Origin: VAZQ01 sp963841105
Lineage (GTDB): Bacteria > Pseudomonadota > Alphaproteobacteria > Rhizobiales > Xanthobacteraceae
Direction: 5' to 3'
Assembly (NCBI GenBank): GCA_963841105.1
Contig: CAWJCB010000014.1
Location: forward strand, 1 to 64,000
Length of the DNA stretch: 64,000 nt
The position numbers and the translations under genes are program-made. Below, one piece after another: positions 1 to 7,887 of the stretch (position 1 is its first letter; every line of letters starts with the position of its first letter). A model generated the notes under the pieces. The model saw nothing but the letters and a program-made list of their open reading frames with translations, was not told where the DNA came from and made no database searches.

Positions 1-2
1 TC

Positions 3-356
3 GGCGAGATGTTCGAGGCCAAGGAGGACTACCTGTCTGCCATCACCAACTATCTTGCGGCTGTCGCGTGTTACCCGTCGGCCAAAGCATGGTTTCGTCT
101 CTGTCGTGCCAGGTTCATGACAGAAGAGTGGGCGAAGTGCATTGAAGCCTACGAGTTCGGCAAGAACGCCCTGCCCAATCCTCAGATCCTGGACATGGGT
201 CCAGTGTACGAGCATTCGAGCAAGCTACTCGTGGCCCAGGCTTACTTCGAGCTTGGTGATAAGCAAAACGCCATTCGCACGATCGACGAGGCCATGGAGC
301 GGTTTTCGGGTTCGAGCACGGTTATTGCTCTGAGGGACAAGATCCATGGCTTTTAG
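3..356 (+). CDS. TPR-repeat protein, 5'-truncated (glycosyltransferase tail?)
   Basis: The reading frame is open to the left edge, so this is the 3' end of a longer gene. The visible 118 residues hold two or three helix-turn-helix pairs typical of tetratricopeptide repeats (AITNYLAAVACYPSAKAWF, KLLVAQAYFELGDKQNAIRT). Phage and bacterial family-2 glycosyltransferases often carry TPR repeats after the catalytic domain, and the window holds several such enzymes. It may therefore be the C-terminus of another glycosyltransferase, but the catalytic part is not visible. The next small gene starts inside its last codons. Confidence 0.6.
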   Translation, partial: GEMFEAKEDYLSAITNYLAAVACYPSAKAWFRLCRARFMTEEWAKCIEAYEFGKNALPNPQILDMGPVYEHSSKLLVAQAYFELGDKQNAIRTIDEAMERFSGSSTVIALRDKIHGF

Positions 357-477
357 GAGACCCAACAAGGATGCCTGGTGGGCGATCCTGCTGGTCGGTT
401 TCCTGGTACGAAGTGTGTGTCGCGTGTTCAAGCTTCTCTTTCGGTTGATCAATTTGCTGTTCACACCGTTTCGGTAG
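346..477 (+). CDS. Small membrane protein (43 aa)
   Basis: This short frame starts at ATG 346 inside the end of the TPR gene and stops with TAG at 475. It encodes MAFRRPNKDAWWAILLVGFL followed by a second hydrophobic, Arg-punctuated stretch, so one or two membrane helices with a basic N-terminus are likely. The overlap of its start with the upstream stop fits translational coupling, which is common in this part of the window. No homologue is recognised. Confidence 0.45.
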   Translation: MAFRRPNKDAWWAILLVGFLVRSVCRVFKLLFRLINLLFTPFR

Positions 478-484
478 GGTTTTC

Positions 485-781
485 ATGGAGAAATACAAGA
501 TGCGCATCAATGTCACCATCAGCGATTTTCCAGTTGAAGGTGCCTTGGCCAACATGGTGATCTGCGGTGGGATCGCCAGTCGCCTCAGGACTGCATACCC
601 CGAGGCTGTTTTGTCGGTGGTGCCTTCGTTCCGAAAGCTTGAGAACGGTTACAGGGTTCATGTCTGGGACGCGAGTGTGGAGGATATTCGGCAGAAAGAA
701 GCCGAGATTGGCGACCTGGTCCGAGACTCCCTGGACAAGTGCGCCGAGTCCATGTCTTCGAACTCGAAAGGAAAGAACTGA
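485..781 (+). CDS. Hypothetical protein (98 aa)
   Basis: A small soluble protein, MEKYKMRINVTISDFPVEG onward, with an acidic, helical C-terminus rich in Asp, Glu and Lys. ATG 500 is an alternative start five codons in. It lies between a small membrane protein and a 200-aa unknown protein whose start follows its stop directly. No domain is recognised. Confidence 0.6.
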   Translation: MEKYKMRINVTISDFPVEGALANMVICGGIASRLRTAYPEAVLSVVPSFRKLENGYRVHVWDASVEDIRQKEAEIGDLVRDSLDKCAESMSSNSKGKN

Positions 782-782
782 A

Positions 783-1385
783 GTGATCGCCACCAACCAC
801 CTACTCCCCAGATCTCCTGCCGTACTGTCCAAGGTCCAGAACTACACCTTGTGGCAGTCGGGGGCCTTCGGCAACAAGCTCCGCGCCTGGCGTTCGGTAC
901 GCGCTTGGCGAGCTAGCGGGTTCGCCGGGAAGGTCGTGCTCCGGACCCTCATGGAAGGTGGAGGCCCGTGCGCCTATAACCTCACCCCCGACGAGGTCGA
1001 GCGGTTCGCGGCGATCTGGGTGAAGGACGGCGTCCCCGCGGACAAGATCATGGTCAACGAGTCGGCGCCGGACAGCTCCATGATTTTGCAGGGCGAGTAC
1101 CTGAACGACATCGACACGGTCGACGGTACGGTGGGTTGGGGCTGGTTTCGCTACAGCCGGGCCAAGGCCCAGATGCGCGATGCTCTCAAGGAAGCGCCGG
1201 AGGTGTCCCGGAGCCTGCGTTCGGATCTGCTCCTGCGGCTGGCCATGACACCTTCCTCGTACGAGGACTGGCTCGTGTTGCTTGAGGGGTACCCTGGCCA
1301 TGCATTGGAGGTCTCGGTGTACGAGCACTGTGTGGGTGATATCCCAGGGCGGAACGCCCTGGTGTGGGAAGTTCGGCGTTATTGA
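783..1385 (+). CDS. Hypothetical protein (200 aa)
   Basis: I chose GTG 783 because it follows the AAAGGAAAG ribosome-binding sequence and the preceding stop; the open frame further upstream overlaps the neighbour and has poor composition. The protein begins VIATNHLLPRSP and contains NYTLWQSGAFGNKLRAWRS and a glycine-rich ILQGEYLND / TVGWGWFRY region. No catalytic motif is obvious. It sits upstream of a zinc-ribbon protein and a GT-B glycosyltransferase, so a role in glycan modification is possible but unproven. Confidence 0.6.
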   Translation: MIATNHLLPRSPAVLSKVQNYTLWQSGAFGNKLRAWRSVRAWRASGFAGKVVLRTLMEGGGPCAYNLTPDEVERFAAIWVKDGVPADKIMVNESAPDSSMILQGEYLNDIDTVDGTVGWGWFRYSRAKAQMRDALKEAPEVSRSLRSDLLLRLAMTPSSYEDWLVLLEGYPGHALEVSVYEHCVGDIPGRNALVWEVRRY

Positions 1386-1398
1386 GAAGGAGAGGATC

Positions 1399-1722
1399 AT
1401 GTCCGAGCAAGCCATCTCACCAAAAGTTCTGCACCTCCAGGCGTCCGGCAAGACTTTCCACAACGCCTGGGTGGGGCAGCACGTGCAATTGCCCGACAAT
1501 CTCAATGTCGGATCTCAGGATATCGTGGTCTTGGGCGAGTGGTTGCCCGACGTCGAGAGGCTTTCGGGCCGTAGTGTGCAAGGCCACTATACGCACGCCA
1601 ATACTCAGGGCGGGGGCCGAGTTGGTGTGTTCTCACCATCTGTGTGTTGGGATCTTCGACATTGGCGATCTGACCCTTTTGGCAACCCAGAAGAATTGCT
1701 TAGGAGAAAGGCAAACCCATGA
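1399..1722 (+). CDS. Hypothetical protein (107 aa)
   Basis: The start at ATG 1399 has a strong ribosome-binding site (GAGAAGGAGAGG) and gives MSEQAISPKVLHLQASGKTF. The body is mixed alpha/beta with a Gly-rich, positively charged tail. The next gene starts within its stop codon (ATGA). No family is recognised. Confidence 0.6.
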   Translation: MSEQAISPKVLHLQASGKTFHNAWVGQHVQLPDNLNVGSQDIVVLGEWLPDVERLSGRSVQGHYTHANTQGGGRVGVFSPSVCWDLRHWRSDPFGNPEELLRRKANP

Positions 1723-2120
1723 AACGCAAGTGTTGCAGCAAACCAGACCACGAGCACTGTCTCCACTGTGGGAGAAAATTCATCGACGGAGTAAACGGGT
1801 ACTGTCTCAAGTGCTACGGCTCGGTTACCGAAGACCGTCCTCTCAAGGGGCGCAAGCGTTGTATTGCGATGAACTGTGAGAACTACTCCGATATGGGGGC
1901 CTTCATAGGCGGACTGTGTGGTCCTTGTTACCTGTTCGTCGTCGAGGGCAACAGTCGCTATTCACAGCTCTATCGGAACAGTCTACAAAGTGTCATTTCC
2001 GACGCTACTCTAGCCGTCAAGTCGTTTCTCGTACAACTGCTCGATCCCACAAAACAGACAATGCACCTTCGCCAGGGTGCGATCTCCGACGACAAACTGA
2101 GGAAGCTTCATCGTGGCTAA
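1719..2120 (+). CDS. Cys-rich zinc-ribbon protein (133 aa)
   Basis: The N-terminal half carries several Cys pairs (CCSKPDHEHCLHCGRKF, YCLKCYG, CIAMNC, GLCGPCY), consistent with two zinc-binding ribbons. The C-terminal half is helical without a recognisable domain. It starts in the ATGA overlap with the gene before and overlaps the start of the glycosyltransferase after it, so the genes are likely co-translated. The function is unknown; a nucleic-acid or protein interaction role is typical for such ribbons. Confidence 0.6.
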   Translation: MKRKCCSKPDHEHCLHCGRKFIDGVNGYCLKCYGSVTEDRPLKGRKRCIAMNCENYSDMGAFIGGLCGPCYLFVVEGNSRYSQLYRNSLQSVISDATLAVKSFLVQLLDPTKQTMHLRQGAISDDKLRKLHRG

Positions 2121-3318
2121 GGTGATCATCTGGCTCGGCGCCGCACCCTTTCGCTGGGATCCTCTTACGGCTCTCGAAACCGGAATAGGTGGTTCGGAGA
2201 CCGCCGCCCTCCACATGTCGCGCGAGCTGGCGAAGCTTGGGCACGAGGTGGTCGTCTACGCCGACGTCGATCCTTGCTCGGACGTCGTCAGCCTGAAGCC
2301 TGGCGACGCCTCGTACCCGTCTTACGGCGATGGTAAGACCGAGTACGGCAACGTGGTTCTCTGGAACTCGTACAAGCTTGCGACCGAAGAAGCTCGTGCG
2401 GAGTTTGGTAGACCCTGCGACATCTTCATCTCCTCCCGCCAACCCGAGGCCCGGCGAAGACTCCAACCGAAGTGCAAACAAGCCTGGCTGTGGATGCACG
2501 ACATCCACGTCGGCCCCGACTGGGAGAACCTCATCGGCACCGACCACGACAAGATCCTTTGCCTCTCGAACTGGGCCAGGCAGCGTTTCCTCGAATACTA
2601 CCCCGGTGTCGACCCGAGCAAGGTCGTCGAGACCGCGAACGGCCTTGACACGTCCCTGTTCGAGAACGTCTTCGCCGAGACCTCGCCCCGGCACAAGCAC
2701 CTCGTGTCGGGTCACCCCGACACCGTCAAGCTTGAGCCTGGCGACCAACACTCGCATCTTGCCATGGGGTTCTCTTCTCTCCGGGTGACCTACTCTTCGT
2801 CGCCCGACCGCGGCCTCGACAAGCTCCTCTCGCTTTGGCCGACAATCCGTGACATCTCGCCCGCGGCCGAGCTGCACGTGTACTATGGTTTCGAGACCTG
2901 GCGCAAGCTTGCTCTGTTGCACGGACCGCAGAGCCAGCTCGCCCGTATCGATTGTCTCGAAGCCCGGCTCGCAAGCACTCCGGGCGTCGTTTTCCATGGA
3001 CGCGTGGGACAGGTCGAGCTGGCGAAGTCCTTTCTGCAATCGCAGCTGTGGCTCTACCCCACTGACTTTTTGGAGACTTCATGTATTTCCGCCATGGAGG
3101 CCCAGGCTGCCGGGTGCAAGCTCGTGGCGACCCGGTGCGGGGCCTTGCCCGAGACGGTGCCGGGGGCCTGGTTCGTGGATGGACCGACGAGCGCGCCGGG
3201 GTTCGATAGGCGTTTTCTTGAAAGCGTCTCGGCTGTACTGTGTGACGACAGTGTGGTCATGCGAACACCAAAGACCTGGGAAGCTGTTGCACGACAGTGG
3301 AACGAGTGGATGGAGTAG
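2113..3318 (+). CDS. Glycosyltransferase, GT-B fold (GT4-like)
   Basis: This 401-residue protein has the layout of GT4 enzymes, which move a sugar from a nucleotide donor to an acceptor. The N-terminal Rossmann domain carries the acceptor-side motif GIGGSETAALHMSRELAKLG. The C-terminal donor domain carries ETSCISAMEAQAAGCKLVAT, matching the E-x7-E region that contacts the sugar nucleotide. It starts at GTG 2113, overlapping the preceding zinc-ribbon gene. It is one of five glycosyltransferase genes scattered through 2-23 kb. No membrane segment is seen, so it should act in the host cytoplasm; donor and acceptor cannot be read from sequence. Confidence 0.85.
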   Translation: MAKVIIWLGAAPFRWDPLTALETGIGGSETAALHMSRELAKLGHEVVVYADVDPCSDVVSLKPGDASYPSYGDGKTEYGNVVLWNSYKLATEEARAEFGRPCDIFISSRQPEARRRLQPKCKQAWLWMHDIHVGPDWENLIGTDHDKILCLSNWARQRFLEYYPGVDPSKVVETANGLDTSLFENVFAETSPRHKHLVSGHPDTVKLEPGDQHSHLAMGFSSLRVTYSSSPDRGLDKLLSLWPTIRDISPAAELHVYYGFETWRKLALLHGPQSQLARIDCLEARLASTPGVVFHGRVGQVELAKSFLQSQLWLYPTDFLETSCISAMEAQAAGCKLVATRCGALPETVPGAWFVDGPTSAPGFDRRFLESVSAVLCDDSVVMRTPKTWEAVARQWNEWME

Positions 3319-3319
3319 T

Positions 3320-3553
3320 ATGTCTAACATCAATAGGTTTCGCAATTTGCTGATTGTGTTTTGCATAGTCGAAACCAACGTCTTGTTGTGGTTGGTGATG
3401 CTGAGGTTCTTCTCGTGGTGTGGACTTGGTCTGTTATCAGGGGGAACAAAAGAGAGAGCGCTCTACATCAGTTGTCGAATAGCGATGCTGTTCGTGTCCT
3501 ACGCCTGGGGTTTTTTAGGTTGTCATTGGTTCCCCTTAACTATCAGAGGGTAG
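3320..3553 (+). CDS. Small membrane protein (77 aa)
   Basis: The start ATG 3320 lies one base after the glycosyltransferase stop. Two hydrophobic segments (LLIVFCIVETNVLLWLVMLRF and IAMLFVSYAWGFLGCHW) predict two membrane helices separated by a basic loop. No family is recognised. Confidence 0.6.
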   Translation: MSNINRFRNLLIVFCIVETNVLLWLVMLRFFSWCGLGLLSGGTKERALYISCRIAMLFVSYAWGFLGCHWFPLTIRG

Positions 3554-3557
3554 AAAT

Positions 3558-3875
3558 ATGCGCGATAACACGATAGCCCTACAAACCAAGTTGAAGGAGA
3601 TTGGCATTGGTCAGGCCACGTACACCAAACACCAGACCAACGGCAAGACATCCCTGGTCTGGTACGTGGACAACGACGACGATCGCTACGTCGAGCTGAC
3701 CGATTCTGTGAACAGTGACGACTTCGTGCTCGTCAGGAGAGATCACCGGAGCGTGTACAGCATCGTGCTCGGCGACATCCCGACGACCGCGGCCTACGTC
3801 CAGAAGAGTTTACTGAGTTTACAGAGAGGCTCCCGAGACGAAGATCTCTCGTCTAATCCGGGGGCCTCTTCATGA
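3558..3875 (+). CDS. Hypothetical protein (105 aa)
   Basis: A small mixed alpha/beta protein beginning MRDNTIALQTKLKEIGIGQA, with a central Asp-rich stretch (YVDNDDDRYVELTDSVNSDD). Its stop overlaps the start of the next small Cys-pair protein (ATGA). No domain is recognised. Confidence 0.6.
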   Translation: MRDNTIALQTKLKEIGIGQATYTKHQTNGKTSLVWYVDNDDDRYVELTDSVNSDDFVLVRRDHRSVYSIVLGDIPTTAAYVQKSLLSLQRGSRDEDLSSNPGASS

Positions 3876-4051
3876 AGGTGCTTTGTCGTGTCTGTGGAGA
3901 CAAGGCCACCTGGGAGCTGGTCTGGGCCGACGGCCGAGCGGTGATTCGTGCTTGCGTGTCTCACAAAACACAGGTTGAAACGAAGATCTCGAAACAACCT
4001 CACGTTGCTATCGTGGGGTGGAGAAAAATTAGGAAGAGGAGGGGGTCATGA
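3872..4051 (+). CDS. Small Cys-pair protein (59 aa)
   Basis: ATG 3872 overlaps the upstream stop and the frame ends in TGA 4049-4051, overlapping the next ATG at 4048. The protein begins MKVLCRVCGDKATWELVWAD and has a third Cys later (RACVSHK), suggesting a half zinc ribbon, with a very basic tail (WRKIRKRRGS). The double overlap with neighbours supports it being real despite its length. Confidence 0.5.
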   Translation: MKVLCRVCGDKATWELVWADGRAVIRACVSHKTQVETKISKQPHVAIVGWRKIRKRRGS

Positions 4052-4668
4052 GAAGCTATTCGGAGACCAACATTTTCGGAGCATCGGATAGGAAGCTTCT
4101 CAACCTGGCTGACGCCCTGGTCGTGAGACTCGGCGACCGACCCAAGACGGTGCGCTGTCATGAGCTTGCGCGAGCGGTGGGGGAGGTGTTGAAGTTGCCC
4201 TTCCAGGACGGCATGTATGGGTTTGTCGAGCACACGTGGCTTTGGACGCATCCCCTGGGAGACGGCGCCGATTACAGTGACATCCTCAGGATAGGTCCAA
4301 ACATCTTGGACGTGTATTGCGTGGGCAGGTTGCCGATGGTCCAGTTGGTTGACGGCAAACACACACAACTTCCTCACATTGGCTGGTCTTACCGTCCGAC
4401 AAATCTTCGTACCGATATCGATAGTTCTTGTGTCAAGTCGTTGGTCAAAGAGCTGTCGATGATGATGCCCGCAAAGAAAGATGAAGGTTCTAAAGCCGTC
4501 TGTGATTGTTGGGAGGGTGTCAACGACCGAGAAGGTATGTCTCCGTGCGAGCACGAACGTCTCCCCGTGGGCGGCGGTCCTTTCAACAACAGCTCTTCGC
4601 CGGGGTTGTGTCGTTGCGGAGAAAACGGGCCACCTTGGAACCACAGATCTGAGTGTGAATACGACTAA
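4048..4668 (+). CDS. Hypothetical protein (206 aa)
   Basis: A 206-residue soluble protein starting in an ATGA overlap. The N-terminal part is helical; the middle contains EHTWLWTHPLGDGADYSDIL and ILDVYCVGRLPMVQLVD. The C-terminal 50 residues are Cys- and Gly-rich (CDCWEG, CEHERLPVGGG, CRCGENG), which may bind metal. The EHTWLW...DPY-like pattern of papain or transglutaminase folds is suggestive only, and no catalytic Cys is convincing. Confidence 0.55.
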   Translation: MRSYSETNIFGASDRKLLNLADALVVRLGDRPKTVRCHELARAVGEVLKLPFQDGMYGFVEHTWLWTHPLGDGADYSDILRIGPNILDVYCVGRLPMVQLVDGKHTQLPHIGWSYRPTNLRTDIDSSCVKSLVKELSMMMPAKKDEGSKAVCDCWEGVNDREGMSPCEHERLPVGGGPFNNSSSPGLCRCGENGPPWNHRSECEYD

Positions 4669-4734
4669 GAGGTTGCCGATGTGCTTGGAAAAGATCACGT
4701 AAAAGAGGCTTGACAAGTTGAAGAGAAGGGACCG

Positions 4735-4944
4735 ATGATCATGAGATTCACGAAGATCAGACCGACGGCAGAAGGCTTCTACTTCATCAAGTTCAGGGGC
4801 CAGCTCGGCGGAAAAATTGGAATCAGTGTTGTCAAGGTATCAAGTCTGATGGGACAACTGAACGCTTTCTGGGATGGTGAGTCCTTCCCGGTGACAGATG
4901 ATTGTTTTTTGGCTTTCGCGGGTCCTATCCCGCTTCCCGAATGA
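4735..4944 (+). CDS. Hypothetical protein (69 aa)
   Basis: A short protein (MIMRFTKIRPTAEGFYFIKF) preceded by AGAGAAGGGA at ribosome-binding distance. ATG 4741 is an equally possible start. The sequence looks beta-rich, with alternating hydrophobics. No family is recognised. Confidence 0.5.
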   Translation: MIMRFTKIRPTAEGFYFIKFRGQLGGKIGISVVKVSSLMGQLNAFWDGESFPVTDDCFLAFAGPIPLPE

Positions 4945-4973
4945 TGTTCGATAAACGAGAAGGAGGAGATCAG

Positions 4974-5756
4974 ATGGTGACACTCGAAGACCCTGAGGGT
5001 CGAAAGAAACAGATCGCTAGAAGATGGAAGATAGGGCTCGCTTTGCTGGTCGGCGTGGCCGCCGCACCGGTCGTGGTCGCCGGTATCGAGGGGCTGGCCG
5101 GACTCATCGTCATCTGGCTCATGTCCACGGTGGCCTTGCAGTTCGCCCCGGTCGTCTCGATGAAGGTGGCGGTGTGGCGTCTCAAGGCCATCAAAGCCCT
5201 TGCCCAGAAAAACCCCATCGAGACCATGGAGGCCGTGTACCTGGAGAAGTCCGAGACCATCAAGACCGGCGACGCGAAGATCGTCGCCTTTGAAGGTCGC
5301 TACCGGACCTACCTTGACCAGCTCGACCAGTTCAAGGAGAATCACCCGAGCAAGGCCGACCGCTTTGTGCAGATCGGCAAGACGATGGGCGCCGGTCTGA
5401 AACGGATGAAGGTCAAGCAGTCCGCGGCCAAGCAGCAGCAGAAGGCGTACTGGGACAAGATTCAGGAAGCCAAGGCTATCTACTCCATGGCGCTGGCAGC
5501 GCGAGCCGTCTCCGAGTTGAGCGCGGACGCCGAGCAGCAGGTGTTCCAGGAGATCCGGCAGCAGGTGGCATTCGACACCGTCAACAACGCCTTCAATTCG
5601 GCGGTGGCGGAGCTGTCCCTGGATGTCGAGGATCCCAAAGAGTTCTCCCCAGATCTATTGACCGCAAGTGGTGAAATTCCGAGACTGGACGCCGTGCCGG
5701 CCGACAGTGAACCTGCAACCCCCCTGTCTTCCGAGAAAGTGACGGTCGGGCGATGA
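4974..5756 (+). CDS. Membrane-anchored coiled-coil protein (260 aa)
   Basis: The start MVTLEDPEGRKK at 4974 has an excellent ribosome-binding site (AAGGAGGAG). After a basic N-terminus come two adjacent membrane helices (IGLALLVGVAAAPVVVAGI and AGLIVIWLMSTVALQFAPV, about residues 22-62). A long, charged, Gln/Lys/Ala-rich region of coiled-coil character follows (about 65-215), then an acidic Pro-rich tail. It leads a three-gene set with a 45-aa membrane protein and a TAXI-type binding protein, which points to an envelope role. The function is unknown. Confidence 0.65.
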   Translation: MVTLEDPEGRKKQIARRWKIGLALLVGVAAAPVVVAGIEGLAGLIVIWLMSTVALQFAPVVSMKVAVWRLKAIKALAQKNPIETMEAVYLEKSETIKTGDAKIVAFEGRYRTYLDQLDQFKENHPSKADRFVQIGKTMGAGLKRMKVKQSAAKQQQKAYWDKIQEAKAIYSMALAARAVSELSADAEQQVFQEIRQQVAFDTVNNAFNSAVAELSLDVEDPKEFSPDLLTASGEIPRLDAVPADSEPATPLSSEKVTVGR

Positions 5757-5890
5757 AGTACCGGATTATCGCTCCCTTGCTGTTGTTGCTGGGCTTCGGT
5801 CTCCTCTTTTTCATGACCCACGACATGGCCCAGTCAAACACCAATTCAACCCCTAGCCCTCAGACCACGTCCGAGGGGATCCATTTCTAA
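5753..5890 (+). CDS. Small single-pass membrane protein (45 aa)
   Basis: This short frame starts at ATG 5753, overlapping the preceding stop. It encodes MKYRIIAPLLLLLGFGLLFF followed by a polar Asn/Ser/Thr/Pro-rich tail ending HF. It looks like an N-terminal anchor or signal peptide with a short periplasmic tail. Its position between a membrane coiled-coil protein and an exported binding protein supports an envelope-associated cassette. Confidence 0.5.
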   Translation: MKYRIIAPLLLLLGFGLLFFMTHDMAQSNTNSTPSPQTTSEGIHF

Positions 5891-5918
5891 CCTCCGTAGT
5901 ACGAAAGGAAACCACCCC

Positions 5919-6920
5919 ATGAAGAAATCGAAGTTGCTACCTGTCACGTTGTGCTTGTTGTTCGTCGCTTTGTTCAGTGCAATTGCATCACCGGTCTTTG
6001 CCCAGGGCGAAATTGTCATCGCCTCCGACAGCTCGTCGGGCACTTACCACGCGACGCTCGCCCAGATCATCAAGGTCTGTTCGGCCCCTCCCCAGTTCGT
6101 GGTCAAGGAAGCCGTGGGAGTCAGCGGCGGGGCCGTGGGCAACCTGCAAGCTCTCCTCGACAATGAAGTGGGCGCCGCGCTCCTACATTCGGATGTGTAC
6201 CTGGCCAAGGCGGGTGGCGACGAGGGCTACCAACAGATCAAGACCCTGTTGTCGCTCTATCCTGAGCCCGTCCACATCGTCGCCTTGAAGAACTCGGGTC
6301 TCAAGAAAGGTGGCCATCTTGGTTACGGCGGCACCGCTGTCGAGATCAACTCCCTGCAAGACGCCCAAGGCTTCACCATCGGCGCGGCCGGGGGCGGTGT
6401 CATCACGGCCCGTGCCCTGCAAGGACAAGGACGGGGAGGCTTCCAGGTCGCCGAGTACGGCAAGGGCGCGGAGGTACTGGCCGCCCTTGAGAAGGGCGAC
6501 GTCGTCGCCGCCCTCTTCGTGGGGGCTCAGCCGCTTGGGAACATCGCGAAGCTCGACTCGAACAAGTACAAGCTCATTCCGGTGGGTGACGATATCGCCA
6601 GCCGCGTGTCTGGATGGTACCGGGAGGCCAAGCTCAACTACAAGGGTCTGGCGTCGGGACCTGTCAAGACCATCGCCCCCATGGCCCTCATCATGACCAG
6701 GGAGTACAAGACCGCGGCGAAGAGACTCAACCAGGCCCACTTTCGCCAGTGCTTCTACGACCACCTCGACGAGCTACAGGACAACGGCACGCCGCAGTGG
6801 CGCTCTGTCAAGCCCGGCGATCACGGTATTCCCATCATCCCGTGGTACGAGGTGCAGATGACGTCGACCATGCCCGAGCAGGCTCAGCCGGTAGCGCAGC
6901 CTGTGAAGCACAAGAAATAA
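5919..6920 (+). CDS. TAXI-family (TRAP-type) periplasmic solute-binding protein
   Basis: This 333-residue protein starts with a clear signal peptide (MKKSKLLPVTLCLLFVALFS, cleavage after VFA near residue 28). It then shows the TAXI pattern of the extracytoplasmic binding subunit of TRAP transporters: an early IASDSSSGTYHATL ligand-loop motif, VSGGAVGNLQALLDNEVGAA, and the DAQGFTIGAAGGGVITARAL hinge region. Family members bind small carboxylates or amino acids for membrane permeases. No permease gene is present in this window, and the surrounding genes are phage-like, so this is an unusual cargo gene that may act alone in the host periplasm. A hairpin follows the stop. Confidence 0.75.
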   Translation: MKKSKLLPVTLCLLFVALFSAIASPVFAQGEIVIASDSSSGTYHATLAQIIKVCSAPPQFVVKEAVGVSGGAVGNLQALLDNEVGAALLHSDVYLAKAGGDEGYQQIKTLLSLYPEPVHIVALKNSGLKKGGHLGYGGTAVEINSLQDAQGFTIGAAGGGVITARALQGQGRGGFQVAEYGKGAEVLAALEKGDVVAALFVGAQPLGNIAKLDSNKYKLIPVGDDIASRVSGWYREAKLNYKGLASGPVKTIAPMALIMTREYKTAAKRLNQAHFRQCFYDHLDELQDNGTPQWRSVKPGDHGIPIIPWYEVQMTSTMPEQAQPVAQPVKHKK

Positions 6921-6932
6921 GACGGGCTGTTT

Positions 6933-6969
6933 CGAGAAACAAAGAGCGCTGACCGCTCTTTGTTTCTCG
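6933..6969 (+). terminator. Perfect 16-bp hairpin after the TAXI gene
   Basis: The arms CGAGAAACAAAGAGCG (6933-6948) and CGCTCTTTGTTTCTCG (6954-6969) are perfectly complementary around a 5-base loop CTGAC. It lies 12 bases after the stop at 6920. There is no T-run downstream, so it may be a weak terminator, an RNA-processing site or a 3'-stabilising structure. Confidence 0.6.
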
Positions 6970-6993
6970 ACCTCACGTAAAGGAGCGCGACAA

Positions 6994-7488
6994 ATGCACC
7001 ACAGAGCCAAGACCAAGGTCACACACTTTCCTCCGCGAGAGCCGCCACACGCTCGCCTGACCGACCTTCAAGTGTCCCAGGCCCTTGGCAGGGTCAATCG
7101 CAAGTCGTCAGCCTTCGCAGCAGATTATCTGGCCCTCGACCGTTTGTCTCGCCTGATGTACTCCATCGCGACGTCGAAGGGTTTCCACCGCGGCGATCCC
7201 CGGCGCCGCAAGGACGGCTCTGTCGTGCTGCCTCCCAAGTTTGGCGACTGGTGCATGAACCTCGTGGCCGAGATCGCTGAGCTATGGGAAGCGTACCGCA
7301 AGGGCATGCTCACCAAACAGTGCGACAAGCCCATCGTCCTGACGTGCGCCGAGGAAGAGTTGGCCGATGTGGTCATCAGGGCCATGGACACAGCCACGAT
7401 GCTCGGGATCTCGCTCGGGCGGGCCATCGCGGTGAAGACCGCGTACAACAAGACCCGGTCCTATCGGCACGGCAACAAGAAAGCGTAA
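6994..7488 (+). CDS. MazG-like nucleotide pyrophosphohydrolase
   Basis: The protein has the all-alpha MazG/dUTPase-like metal-binding pattern: VAEIAELWEAYRKG (E93, E96, E99) and, about 22 residues later, AEEELADVVIRAMD (E121, E122, D125). These acidic residues coordinate Mg2+ for hydrolysis of nucleoside triphosphates to monophosphate and pyrophosphate. Phage homologues are thought to adjust nucleotide pools or host (p)ppGpp. The first 45 residues are a basic extension not needed for the fold. It begins a new block after the hairpin at 6933-6969. Confidence 0.75.
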   Translation: MHHRAKTKVTHFPPREPPHARLTDLQVSQALGRVNRKSSAFAADYLALDRLSRLMYSIATSKGFHRGDPRRRKDGSVVLPPKFGDWCMNLVAEIAELWEAYRKGMLTKQCDKPIVLTCAEEELADVVIRAMDTATMLGISLGRAIAVKTAYNKTRSYRHGNKKA

Positions 7489-7493
7489 AAACA

Positions 7494-7883
7494 ATGGCTT
7501 CAACGGCATGCTTTAGACTCGATCTTGGTGACAAGATCAGGGACCTGAGTCGCGATGGTATGAAAGGACTGATCACGGTTCGCATGCACATGAAAGCTGG
7601 TCACTTTTACCAGTACAGAACGTCTTCTGGCATGTGTTACGAATGTCGTGATGAAGACCTGGTCATCGATATGACCAAGCCTCCGTGGGTACGTAAGGGC
7701 GTCAAGTTCAAGTGGGTTGGCGAAGGAGATGAACAGGTTTACAAGATTGTGAAGGTGTATAGCTACAAGTTAACCTTCGAGGCGGTCAACGTCAATCATC
7801 CAGATAAAGACTGCAAAGAGATCTTCGGTTGTCGTCCCCAGGATCTACCTTTCATGAAACCTCTTCGCAGCAAGAAGGCTTGA
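7494..7883 (+). CDS. Hypothetical protein (129 aa)
   Basis: The start ATG 7494 lies six bases after the MazG-like stop. The protein begins MASTACFRLDLGDKIRDLSR and contains a beta-rich centre (VKFKWVGEGDEQVYKIVKVY) that could be a small barrel, plus four scattered cysteines. The name and function are unknown. Confidence 0.55.
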   Translation: MASTACFRLDLGDKIRDLSRDGMKGLITVRMHMKAGHFYQYRTSSGMCYECRDEDLVIDMTKPPWVRKGVKFKWVGEGDEQVYKIVKVYSYKLTFEAVNVNHPDKDCKEIFGCRPQDLPFMKPLRSKKA

Positions 7884-7887
7884 AGCC

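Noticed and set aside
2017..3039. A 340-codon open frame on the - strand
   Set aside because: It lies opposite the GT-B glycosyltransferase and encodes Val/Arg/Asp-rich sequence without any domain.
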